Assembly (NCBI GenBank): GCA_010645155.1 | Contig: CM021312.1 | Location: 9,143,066 to 9,207,065 of the forward strand | Direction of reading: 5' to 3' | Source of the DNA: Tigriopus japonicus | Lineage: Eukaryota > Arthropoda > Copepoda > Harpacticoida > Harpacticidae | DNA: 64,000 bases | In this document: positions 24,101 to 36,000 of the stretch, one piece after another | Layout of the letters: every line of letters starts with the position of its first letter | Numbering within the stretch: the first letter of the stretch is position 1 | Translations under genes and position numbers: made by a program | Notes under the pieces: generated by a model | Databases searched by the model: none | What the model was told of the DNA's origin: nothing | The model's input: the letters and a program-made list of their open reading frames with translations, nothing else

Positions 24101-27100
24101 TTTTATGACGGTTGTTTGTTAGTATCATCTAGAGCTCTAGTATCGTCATTGTTATCATCAGACCCCGGAAAAAGCTGACATTTTACGGCTATGAAGCTCA
24201 AAAAGTTTGAATAAAAACGGATGAAAGTGGAAGATTCTTGAAAAGCAGACATTTTAAAGATTTTTTTAATCACACAACTAGGAAATAGCAGATAAATAAT
24301 TTGTTAATGTCCAAAAAGGCCCTTTTTGTCATTTTCTTGTTTTCCCCTGTGTTGCCCATTTTACGTTTTTCTCACATTTTTGATGAAATGTACTTGAAAG
24401 TTAAATTACACGTAAAAGGAGTACGAAAAAATCCCCTTGCAGAACAAGCTCAAAAAGAAATGTTTGGGACATTTGATTTCAAATTTTGAAAATTTGGTCT
24501 TATAGTAAAACATTTCAAACTAATTCGGTTAATAGCAAGCAAGCATCTGCAAATCAGACTTTAATAAAACGTAATGTAATGTCGTAATTTATACATAAAA
24601 CATATTTCAATTGTCTAAGAAAATCAGTAATTAATTTAATTCTAAATTTGAGTAAACAAACGTGACTTAAACTTCACTAGTATTTTTCTTCAAATGATCC
24701 TTGTAAGACTGTGTTGTAATTGGATTTGAAAAATGTATCTTTGGCCTTAGTATTTGAATTTTGAAAAGATTTTGCCCCTACGGTGTTCAAAAAGTGACCG
24801 AGCATTACAGAATTCAATAGCATTTAAGTTCTGACTCTCGGTATAGATTTAAGACAAAATAAGAGTGTTCAATTTGGCCACCCTGACTTTGAGGGAAATT
24901 TAAAAACGAATCAAGGAGATCGATTTCACGAACTTGTATCTTCCTTCTTCAATGCAATGAGCTGTTGAAGGGATGGTAAGGCCACAGTTAGAAATCAAAA
25001 GTACCAAATTTTATCCCTTTAACTATTGAATATGATGATTAATATGAGCTACTTAAAAAATTGATTTCTGCCACTTTCTCCCATTTTTTACCACCTTTTT
25101 CACATGATTAAAGCCATTTTCTGCCATTTGGCAGAAAGTGGCTTTTATTCACATGCCTTCGATGCATATATGGGACCAACTCTGAAACCAAAATATGGTT
25201 GGCTGTGCTTTTTATCGCGTTCACTATGCTTCCATGCCATTGAAAAAATAATATTCATTCTTAAACGTTTCCAAACAAATCAGCAACAACAAGATATTTC
25301 AGAAAAAAATCCGGGGCCTTTGAGTATAATGTCTTACCACGGCCTCTGAGGGTTCAAGGCTTTTAACAAAAGGTTCCCCAATATACGTGATGATCAAATT
25401 GATTTCATCCTTAGCAGAAAAAAGAACTTGTCCGGAGGAAGGATCATTTTGTTGATAAATACAGCTAAGCGCCTTTCCTTGGTGTTCAACACTGGCCTCA
25501 TACTCTATTGTCTAAAATCAAATGTAAATGATATGAAACTGTTCGAGTCTTGGAACTACTCCAACATGTTTACATCAATGAGATCCAGGTATCCTTGAGC
25601 ATCCTCCTCAATTTTTTGACTCCTGTTTCTTGCCTCATATGGCACAGTTTCACCATTGTCGTCTTCGAAAGCCCATAGAAAATCTCCTAGGGGGCGCCCT
25701 CTTCTGGCGTTACACGATAAGTTTGTGGATGTCCCTGAAAATAATACAATTTGCATTCTTTTTCCACTACTCAATTTTTGTCACCAAAGTTTGAACACAA
25801 ACCTGCAGCAATTGTGAGTGCCCCATAAACGGGAAAGAACTCAACGTGAGCTGGCTTTGCCACGGTGACATTCACTGTTTCGGAAAAATACTTTCCACTT
25901 TGTGTACTTTTTAATGAGCACTGGAAATGGAATGTTGATTTATTAAAAGTCATCATTTTATACCACGACCAAGACTTCATTTTTTATGAGTTTTGGGGTA
26001 ACGAACTAACGCAAACTTTTCCATTGAATGAATAAAAATAGAGGTGACTTTGTTGACACTAACAGATGGAGCTAAATTGATGTTGAAAATGGTTGAATTT
26101 TTTGTTCAAAGTTAAAGTTCCCTAAAGTTATCTTAATTATACTACACGCACAAATTTAAAAGGTTTTTTCTTACTTTCCATTGGCCATGATCAGCTTCCT
26201 TAACTACACCAATAACAATGGAGCAATTTTGGTTGCTTCCCCGATTGCTTGGCTCTAGATAGATATTGGAATCCACTGAGCAAACCTCGGATTCCATATT
26301 AAAAAGACAATCGACTCCTTGGGGTGAGATCCACTTGCAGTCCTCAAATCTGTATGGAATCATTCGTTTTTCTTCAAATTAGGTTACTGTAGTTCTCTTT
26401 TAACATCGAATTGAGCACTTACTCATTTTGAGACTGACACCACAATGAGGCAGATTCGCCATCTTTGGCAAAGACATTGGCACTCTTTTGAATTTGACCC
26501 AATACCAAATTGGGCAAAAGAACTAGGGCGGTGCATATTCGCAAAAACATGATCAGCACACCTTTCAGAACCGATTCAAATTGTATTTCGACTGTCTTGA
26601 TACAGTTTGAAGATAAGGGCTCTTGTGATCATTTGCTTCTCTGTTGACTCGAGGCTAACAGAACAATAAATGTCGTCACAAGAGCAAACAAAACGTACTT
26701 CCCAAACATTCATGAAGATGAAGGAACATTTTGAGATGATACACCCATATTTTTGTAGAATTTCAACATCTTTTTAGTGACCTTTGGGATGACCTCGGCG
26801 ACCATGTTCTATTACACGAAAGTCATGAGCAACCTATTCGAAGGAGCTACCTCTGTCTCACAAGTGGACCAGTTCTGGGAAGTAAGTTGGCGTAACTAAA
26901 GCTTATCTTTCCCTGATGACTAGTATGACTCATAAGAAAAGTTTATCCAAATCCTTTTACGAAACCAGAATGTTGCTATTAGTATTTATTTATTGCCATT
27001 TATGGGAATAATCTTTCATGTGATATCTACCGACTTTAGGGTAAAATTGTGTTCTAGGCGACTTTAAGTGTCCCACTACATTTTAAAAGTAGTATTTGGT

Positions 27101-30100
27101 TTTTTAAATGTCTTAAGAGTAATGTGGAATTTTGATAGACACTATGAAGAGCAAAAGAAACATCCTAAGCTTGTTCACAATTTAAATTTCATTGATAACT
27201 TGTGCTCAGAAACTTGTGTTATAGTGGTTGAGACAGTTTCGTATGATTTTCTACATATATGTTATATGCCACATCTAATAACACTCGTTTAAGTACTTTT
27301 TCTAACCTCATTCATTTTTCAAGAATGTTAAATAGTGATAAGAACAAATCTTCCAGTTCCTTGAAAACGATCTCCCCAACGGACTTTATTGGGAATATCT
27401 CTATAATGATGGATCAAACAAGAACTTTGTGTGCCCTGGAGGAGAGGAAGCTATTGGGCCTTGTCCAGTGGCACCAGCCGATCGAAATATCCTCTATGAG
27501 AATCGGCTCTTGGGATTACCTCGGTAACATATTGAATCAATTTGGTGCTGAGTTTAATTGGCGCAAAATTCATAAAGCTTCGAATGTTTAGAATGAGGCA
27601 GATCCGGGTTAGGAATGACTCATGTGATGTCCATGAAGATTTCCAAAACGCCATCAAACAGTGTTACAATTCCTACTCTGAATCCATAGAGGACAAATCA
27701 GCCTTTGGAAATGGTTACCGAAAAAGAACCAGTGCCTTAGCGTATGTTGTCAAAACTTCGGAATGTTTGATTTTTTTCATAATCTCAACCTCATACCTTT
27801 TTAGATGGCGATACTCATCTGCCGATGAATTGGGTGGAGCAGCTCATTCAGGAATCTTGACCTCTTATTCTGGTGCTGGATCTGTTCAGGACCTCCATTC
27901 CCTTCAAAATGAATCAGCAGCCATCATCAAAGAACTCAAAGAGGGCCTTTGGATAACGCGTGGAACTAGGTTTGCCGCCGTGGATTTCACCGTCTACAAT
28001 GCCAATATTAATCTCTTCTGCATTGTCAAGTAGTCTTTCATATGATTCAATATGAATTTCTTGATCCTCAAGAATATCCTTTTCATTGATAGGTTGACAT
28101 TTGAGTTTCCGGCGACTGGTGGCATTCTACCATTCTCATCATTCCGAACAGTGAAACTTTTACGTTATGTGACTGCTTGGGACTACTTCATCCTGGCTTG
28201 TGAGCTGATATTCTGTGGATTCATCTTCTATTACATTGTGGAGGAAACCTTAGAAATCCGAAAGCACAGATACAACTACTTCAAATCTGTGTGGAACATT
28301 TTAGATCTGACAGTTATCATCGTAAGGATCGTTTTCTCACTCACGAAACCTGTTTGTATTATTGTATAAGAAAACCATTTCATTTCTTTTTCAGATATCT
28401 ATTGTGTGTATCTTTTTGAATTTATACACCCACGTGGTGGTTGAATCCAAGCTCCAAGATCTGCTAGCTCAACCTGATCAGTACGCCGATTTCACTTCAT
28501 TGGGGATGTGGTCCAAGCAAAATAACAACGCCGTTGCCATATGCGTGTTCTTTGCATGGATTAAACTCTTCAAGTACATCTCATTTAACAAAACTATGAC
28601 CCAGCTTAGCAGCACTTTGTCACGGGTAAGAAACGAGACGTTATCAACTATGATTAAAGTGGGTATTTAACGTTTTTTTTCTGATGGAACTTTCAGTGTG
28701 CCAAGGATGTGGCCGGATTTGGAGTGATGTTCTTCATTGTGTTCTTCGCCTTTGCTCAGTTGGGTTACCTTTTGTTTGGTACTCAAGTGAAGGATTTCAG
28801 TTCATTCTCTGATGCCATTTTCACCCTACTGAGAACCATTTTGGGAGATTTCGACTTTGCTGCCATTGAGCAGGCCAATCGAGTCCTAGGACCAATCTTC
28901 TTCTTGTCTTACGTGTTCTTCGTCTTCTTCGTATTGTTGGTGAGCTTTTTTGAAGATGTTTTCATGAAAAAAAGAAGCTTCTGTCAAGTGCACTGTAATA
29001 AAAAGGGTACAGTCATAAAGTACGCCATCTATAATCGTTGACAACAACTCACCGGTTCCAAGGAGAGCATGGTTTTCCCCATAGCCATCATCATACATCA
29101 GTGTTGGACAAACTTAACCGCCTCAAAAGTTTGACGGGACTCCAATTAAATTCTTTCAACTGAATCCTAGAATTAATTTGCTCCTTCCTAAACTTAAATA
29201 CGATTTTTGCTTTCTGCAAATACATGCATCTCATAGAATTTGCAAGTTTTTGTTACCTAAAAAAATAGACAGCGCACTTTATGATCTTACTCTTTTACTG
29301 CATTGCAATACTTCATTCTACACTAATGAAGGCTGATAGGTTGCATTAACAGACATTATTTTTTTCCGATGTAATAGAACATGTTCTTGGCCATTATCAA
29401 TGATACCTACTCAGAGGTCAAGGCTGAGATTGCCGGGCAAAAGAATGAATTTGAAATTGGAGACTACTTGAAACGTGGCTACAACAATGTTCTGGGCAAA
29501 GTCGGGGCCCGGAATAAGGCCATTGATATTGAAAATGCCCTCAAATTGGCCAATTCAGACGGGACTGTGACCTACGATGAAGTTCGACAGAACTTGAAAA
29601 AGTAGGTTATTTCATTTCCACATCAAATAAATCATATCTAAGCATGTGAAGTAATGATTATCAATCACACTCTTCTTATTTCAGGTGCAACTTTAGTGAC
29701 ATGGAAATTGAGATGTTCTTCTCGCGTTATGACAAGGATGGCAAATTCGAGTTCAATTCGGATCAAACCAATGAGATCCTTGACGCTTTGGATGATGAAA
29801 GTGAGGAAGAAGAGGAGACCACTGAGAACGAACCGAGACCCAAATCCGGAAAAGAGGCCAGAGCTTTGAGATCCGCCCGGATCAAGAGTGCAGCAGCAGG
29901 TGGACGACCCAAATGTGCTCAAGGCAATGTTGGTGGAGAGCAGTTTGGAGTGTAATTCAAGCAGTCTTGTGAGTCATTATTGAGGTCTCTTGGTACTAAG
30001 AGATAAGTTCCATTGTAGATTGTGTCGACGAGTGGACAGAATGGAACATTCCATTGCTAGTATCGTGAGCAAGATTGACGCTGTTCTGATCAAACTCGAA

Positions 30101-30477
30101 TCCATGGAGAAGGGCAAGACCAAACGCAAGGCCACCATGTCCAAGATATTAGGTGCTATCACTGAAGATGATGGATGTAAGCATTTTTGCTTAAACAATC
30201 AATATTTCCAACTTGTTTTCCCAATTATTGTACTTATTTTCTTTTCCTAAGGTATTTCTTCACAGCCTTCAGATTTTAAGAGAAAAGAAACTAAAGGCTT
30301 TGGCTAATTTTGTGCCTTATATGACCTTGTTGTAAATGGAAATTGTATTACTTACTTGCAGCGGATGATGCTACTAGACGACAAAGAATGGAGGACATGG
30401 TTCGAGAGGAGCTCCAAAATTGGGAGGATTCCAGTCGACCTTCTACTTCGGAGTCTGCGCCTCCATTACAAAAATGA
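21121..30477 (+). CDS. Pkd2: Polycystin-2 TRPP channel, paralog B (full length)
   Basis: Fourteen exons, 864 codons: 21121-21385, 22886-22990, 23059-23169, 26778-26881, 27357-27523, 27592-27741, 27805-28029, 28093-28321, 28395-28625, 28697-28939, 29378-29601, 29685-29951, 30019-30176, 30362-30477. Order of parts: a Ser/Arg-rich N-terminus; S1 ([13 protein letters not shown], about 145-160); the polycystin extracellular domain to about residue 385 ([46 protein letters not shown]); S2-S5; the pore filter L578-G579-D580; S6 running into [18 protein letters not shown]. An EF-hand-like loop starts at D701 and ends in Q712 rather than E. The coiled coil [18 protein letters not shown] and the tail [10 protein letters not shown] match vertebrate polycystin-2 closely, so this is the better ortholog candidate. 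Intron 3 (23170-26777) contains a complete antisense gene. Confidence 0.95.
23004..23009 (-). terminator. Candidate poly(A) signal of the nested fasciclin-3-like gene
   Basis: AATAAA on the minus strand, 226 nt past the stop codon. If used, the 3' UTR runs antisense across all of polycystin B exon 3 (23059-23169). No nearer AATAAA was seen. Confidence 0.35.
23235..26550 (-). CDS. Fasciclin-3-like immunoglobulin membrane protein, nested in a polycystin B intron
   Basis: Seven minus-strand exons, 428 codons: 26550-26423, 26349-26175, 25920-25803, 25734-25574, 25511-25338, 24077-23779, 23466-23235. All phases close. The gene has a signal peptide ([18 protein letters not shown]) and three Ig-like domains. 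Domain 1 carries paired cysteines ([25 protein letters not shown]). Domain 2 has NLSC and ALSCIYQQ. Domain 3 lacks the cysteine pair. One membrane helix ([20 protein letters not shown]) and a short tail with a CCFKK basic patch follow. Domain layout and the first-domain cysteine pattern resemble Drosophila fasciclin III, a homophilic adhesion molecule; the name rests on that resemblance. It lies entirely inside intron 3 of polycystin B on the opposite strand. A paralog with the same domain order lies at 33007-41288. Confidence 0.82.
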
Positions 30478-30593
30478 AACGGAGTCTTAGTCATCTTTGA
30501 CACGGGATTGGGATTGGTACATATGACTTATGCAAAGATCTGCTGATCACTTTGCTACCTAACTTGAGACTTACTTTCTGTTAAAAATTTCAC

Positions 30594-30599
30594 AATAAA
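30594..30599 (+). terminator. Poly(A) signal of polycystin paralog B
   Basis: AATAAA 117 nt after the stop codon of paralog B, in the sequence CACAATAAAACAAC. Confidence 0.75.
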
Positions 30600-33006
30600 A
30601 CAACAAGTATTTCTTCACGATATGGTGCAACGACTTTATCTAAGAAGGACCAGGACGGTTATCATTAGAGCAAGGAAAAAAGGAGAAAAAGACAACGAAA
30701 AAAGCTTTTAAAAAGTAGAAATACCATCAAAAAAGTGTTAAAAAATTTAAGCTTTTATGCTTAGTCAAGTACGTCCACGTTACAAAATCCATGGAAATGT
30801 GCAACCAAGTAGCACTTCAATGTGATGCAATGAGTTCCATGCATTTTAATGACGGAAAAGTTTAGATAGTTGTCATTATATCAAAGTCAACTCTTCATTA
30901 AATGAAAGTATACCCATGAATTCTGATATTAATTTTGGAACTCCCTTGCAAGGCTGAGGTTTTGAAAAATTGTAACAGAGAAATGAGTTTGTTTTGAGAA
31001 AATAATAATTTATTTTCAGTTTGTCGGAATAGATTGCAAAAGCTCTTAGAAAATGTTTTTGTATGGTTAGATTTAACACCAATAAGATTAGAGGTGAAAG
31101 AGATTTTAGAGGTCAAACATGTAAGTTTTCGTTATTATCCTTGGACTTGAAAAGCAAAAGACGCAAAGGGCCCAAAGAGCGCGTACACTGGACCACCAAA
31201 AGCGGCAGATATGCGTGAAAGCGCAAAATATGGAAGCACTTCGCATATTTTTTGTCAAAAATACAATCACATCCAAAAAGTGAAAAAAATATGGAAAAAG
31301 TTAAAACTACCAAAAAGGGCAAAGAAAGTAAAAACACATTCCAACTTTTCAAGCTTTTTTATCCTTGCACTAGTTATCAAGAGAGTTAGGAATTTTGATT
31401 TAAATAAAAAGTTGCGTTCATCATTCTTTGAACAAAGATTAAGAAAATTTTCTTTTTTAAAAGCATGAGAGGGTTGAAATCTCCAACAAAACAACAAACA
31501 AACCTTGGACCGTTAGGGTCCAGGTCCAAGGTAGCACTCTCAAAATCACTTCAAAGTATGATCGAGGTGATTCAGTCCGCAACTACTATGCAAAGTTTAG
31601 GAAGGAGACGTGGTGTAATGGTTAGCACAGTATTTCTCAATGAGAGATGTCCCAGGTTCGATTCTCCGCTCCGACTTTTCTCAAGGAAACTTTTAGACGG
31701 TAATCTACATCTACAGACGGAGAACAATCTGATACCGAACTTGAAATTGCCTTTCGGAAATCTGTAGGCAATGAGATGCTTTGCTTTGCTGGCGGGGTGA
31801 GGTTCAACCTTAGATCAATCATTAATTACTAGATAGCGTGCAAGCTTTAGTCAGGCTGATTTGGTAAGCAGGGCGGAATGCGTTGAATTTATGAGGAAAA
31901 TGTCACCCTCTCAACTGTTGAGCGGACAGTAAGTGTGGCCAAACATGCGAATCAAGACCAACTTTTTCAAACTCGTTCTTGAAGCCACAAGTTATTTTTT
32001 GCCCATATACGTATTGGATTAACCCTGCATAACGCAAAAGCTTAAATTTGTGTTCTTCCTACCAATGACTGATTCAAGGTATTGGCAAAAAAGTTCCTAG
32101 TTGTAGTATTCAAATCCATGGCATGGTCACCTAGTGACGTCTTCCGTTCTTTCAAGAGAGTGACCACTAGCAATAACAAAAAGTGACCCAAAACATAACT
32201 CAATTCCACACTTGGTTCTTCAATTGCATGGTTGACATTTGCCTGGTCACACATTTCAAATGTTCCCGCCCTTTAGTCCGCTCAACAGTTGGCGACCGGA
32301 GACACATTTTTAGGCTAAAACTCCCTCTAGTATTTAATAGATCTCAATGGGTTCAACCCTCCGACCCACAATCCAAATAACATCAAGCACAACAACTAAT
32401 CTGATCAACTATGGGATCAGATGGCGCTAAAAAGCAACATGAATTTTGCACAATCTTTGCGTCGGTATGACATTGATTTAATATAACTTTGTTTTCACAT
32501 CAAAATCACCAAATGAAGTGACGAGAATCTAAATCACAGAAGAGCTTGAACAGAAATTGCATAGATTTTTGCCAGTATGTTTAATAGTAGTAACAATTTT
32601 CGTTAATTCACTTGCATTTTCGACTTTTTCGGATTTGTAAGGCCCTTTTGGCGACCGTTCTGTCAAGTTTATTTACAGTTTTGCTCCTCTTTTCACCACT
32701 TGCTCTAGTATTGAGCACAAGATGTCGCTACACACTGCTAGAAGTTTTAAGTTGTTTTACTTACTTTTTCGGCTTTTTGACTTTAGAAATTTACTTTTGA
32801 CATTTTTTTTACTTTGACACAAACGGCCCCACATCGAACACATGAACCCAAGAGTTTCTTGGAAGTGCTTTTACTAAGTGCGCGAGAATCATGTTCCCCC
32901 TTTTCAAAAGTTGGCCAGTGAATCATTTCCAGAGGTTTGTCGTGCATCGTCTTTTTCAATTCCTTCATAATTTTAGATATAATGTGTTTCAATGATCATC
33001 GGTGTA
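30600..33006. other. Intergenic stretch between polycystin B and the second fasciclin-3-like gene
   Basis: No supported gene. A tRNA-derived SINE occupies about 31614-31812. A 16-bp motif CAACTGTTGAGCGGAC occurs near 31913 and, inverted, near 32275, possibly the eroded ends of a small element. The remainder looks like unique AT-rich sequence. It should include the 3' UTR of the second fasciclin-3-like gene next to 33006. Confidence 0.5.
31614..31812 (+). mobile_element. tRNA-derived SINE, copy 1
   Basis: The 5' end resembles a tRNA gene with an internal RNA polymerase III promoter. The A box TGGTGTAATGG and the B box GGTTCGATTC fit the consensus. The body continues with TTTCTCAAGGAAA, TTTTAGACG, GACGGAGAAC, CTGATACCG, ACTTGAAATTG and GGGTGAGGTTCAACC. 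The same order of blocks recurs at 61257-61480, which shows that this is a repeat family and not a tRNA gene. Confidence 0.85.
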
Positions 33007-36000
33007 CTATCGGGTAGTATCAACGTGTTCCATTTCTTCGTGGGTCCCAGTTTCTTGACTTGTCCGATTGTTGCACCTTCGAATTACCCATACGCATATT
33101 GCTATAAAGAAAATACAGATCCATAATTGGGGAAAACAAACAATCATGTTATACCTCTATTTCAAAATTACGACAGACTAAGAGAGCAACCAGTTGCATA
33201 AAGACATCCAAAGGTTGATTGAAATAACGGCTTACGGGAATTATTGGGCCACACACTCAATGATTGAGCCAACATTGACAATTTTTACGATTACGAAAGT
33301 GCTTGCTTGTCAGAAACTGTGTTATTTGTAAAAGCTACTAAAGCTGTTGATAGCCCCTAACCAGGGCAATTATAATGAAGTTAAAAGTAACGGAGTTAAG
33401 GAAATTTATCAAAATATACTTTTATCAAAAAAGTAATTGTAGCGCGTCAAAAAACTCAAGATATCTCGTCACTCGTTCCTTTCCAATTGCACTAATCTTT
33501 ATTGTTTCTTCTGGTGGAATTAAATGAGTAGGAAACGGATTTGGATTGAAAAATTAATCAAGATTTTTTCAAGATTTTGAAATGATGATAACATATTGCT
33601 TGTCGTAGAAGTTTCAAAAGTTGTTTAAATCTTTTACTATCCACTCTAATCTCGTATAAGCATCATCTACTCATGCCTGAATTTCAGGTAAAACTTAGTA
33701 ACTTAGGCAAAAAGCGGGAAATGAACATTAAAAGCTGAACTTTTGTTGAATTGTGGAAATTTGTGTTGATTTTTTATTGTACATTGTTCCATTTCTGAGT
33801 CATTGAAAATCCCATTGTTTATTAACATGAATTTATTACTCAAAAAATATTTTTTTTAAGTTGCTTGGACAAGATATATCTATGTTTGGTCCAAAGGTAT
33901 TTTATAATCTGCAAATTTCAAGCTTTTTCGGGAGAAATCTTTAAAATTGATCAGAAAAGTACGCGATAAAACCGGAAATTCTTTTCGATTAATCCGTATG
34001 ACAAAACAGATTAAGGGATCAATCCACTTCCAACCCGTCAATCCAAGGAAGCCCTAATTTGAGACGGGTTTTAATGTGAAGGGGCAATACCGCATATTTA
34101 TTCCGATTTTTCTCTATCAGTCACCAAGAGAGAAAACAAAAAATAAATGTTACTAAAACTTACCTTAAGATATATACTTGAATGTTTACATATATTTCAT
34201 TTGCAGTTTATATGTGAAAAATAATTTATGTCAGTGCTCGATTTTCTCGAGGGACATTGTCAGTGCTTTGTTCATCGAGTGAAATCAAGGATTTGATATA
34301 TTTTGACATCAATTTTGACAGGGATGGACCGAAAGCGCTTTCGACCGAAACTCTACTGAAATTTTAGTTTCGGTTTCGAAAACATTTACCAAAACCAAAA
34401 ACATAAATACACACTACAAAGAATAGAAATTGGCACGAGAATAAAGATTTTTTTGGCTCAAAAACCACTAAAACTATTTTTTTCCAGCTTTTTTAAATAT
34501 CCAACAGACCATCCTACTTCGGCAACCTTAAAGAACCTAAAATAGCCTTTTGGCGATGTAAAATTGTGTCATTTAACCATTATTCGCAATTTTCTACCTA
34601 CACTTAGAATAATTAGCCTTACCTGCAATTGCAATCACGATCACGATCACGACCACAACTCCTACAATATGGGATGTGGACAATTTTCCCAAATTTTCAC
34701 TTGCCATAACTTCAATGGTAAACCTAAAAAACAGGATATTCACTTAATATCTATAACATAACGCCAATTTCATTCTGACCCGTGTCTGGTTGAAATCACA
34801 GATATCTACAGATGCGAGATTCTTGTCTTTTTTTGGAGGCAAATTTTCATAGATAGCTGACCAAAAGTTGCCAAACTATTACAATATTACTGAAAGTTCC
34901 GACGATTTTTCCCCTCGAGTATGTCCAAAAGGCATTACGGGCATAACGTGGAATGATGCTAAAGTCTTGATTTCTCAAAGTAGCTTTGAGATTTGAGATT
35001 CATAAAATGTTCAAATTTAGAGAGGTAACAACATTTCAGACTGAAATATTAGGTAATTCAGCAACTAAATAAGCTTGATGTACAGTTGATTAAGTTTTTC
35101 TCATCGCCATCTACTTCAACTCCTTCAATATGGACACAGCCAATTGAGTTATACAAGGATGACTCAACGAAGGATATATTACAGTATAGTATAGTATAGT
35201 ATAGTATAGTATAGTATAGTATAGTATAGTATAGTATAGTATAGTATAGTATAGTATAGTATAGTATAGTATAGTATAGTATAGTATAGTAGCTTTATTC
35301 TCTAAACACAGTATAGGTGTATGGGTAGAATGTGGTCGGATCAAATCAAACGAGCCCTCAAAAGCCGGCTTCGAAAACGATGTGGACTCCTCTCTTAAAT
35401 TCGTTAAGTGACTTAGATTGTTTCAGTCCCAGTGGTAGACGGTTCCAGTCGTTAATAACCCGCTGGCTGAAGAACGAGCCTCGCGTAGAAAGACAATATT
35501 TGTTCGGGTGGAGGGAGATTTCCAATTGCTGTTGAGCGAGTGTCCTTGTCATGGACAGCGGAATTTTTGGTGAATAGATTTACACCAATTGAATCAACGC
35601 CAGACTGAACTAGGAAGCATTGAATAAGGTCCAAGCGTTGCCGACGTTTCTCCAGAGTTGGAATGCCAAGAAGAGTTAATCTTTTTGCAAATGTTTTGTT
35701 CCTCATACCAACAATGAGGCAAGTGAATCGTCTTTGGACACTCAAGGACTGCAACATCTTGGCTCTGTGTCGGATTCCAAACTGGAAACGCATAATCCAT
35801 GATTGGGAGAATGTAACAGCTATAGATCCGCAGCATTAGCTTTTTCCCCCTGTTTTGGAATGATCGGCCAATCATTCCAATCAGACGATTGCATTTGGCT
35901 GCCACACTTTTCACGTGTTCGTGGACTTTCAAGTCGCTTTGTACAATGACACCCAGGTCGCGCACACTTGGGGATGAGCCAAGGATATTCTGGCCCATCC

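Noticed and set aside
31614..31690. Possible tRNA gene
   Set aside because: A and B boxes are present, but a diverged second copy with the same 3' body exists at 61257. The acceptor stem does not pair well, so it is a SINE head.
31913..32290. Possible small transposon bounded by CAACTGTTGAGCGGAC and its inverse
   Set aside because: Only about 16 bp match, the rest of the arms diverge and no target duplication is visible.
34330..34400. CCGAAAC / TTTCGGTTTCGG phrases shared with about 2050 and 52490
   Set aside because: Similarity is limited to short purine-pyrimidine phrases. I could not define a repeat unit or borders.
35111..35344. Frame with repeated YYTIL units
   Set aside because: It is a translation of the (TATAG)n LINE tail, not a protein.
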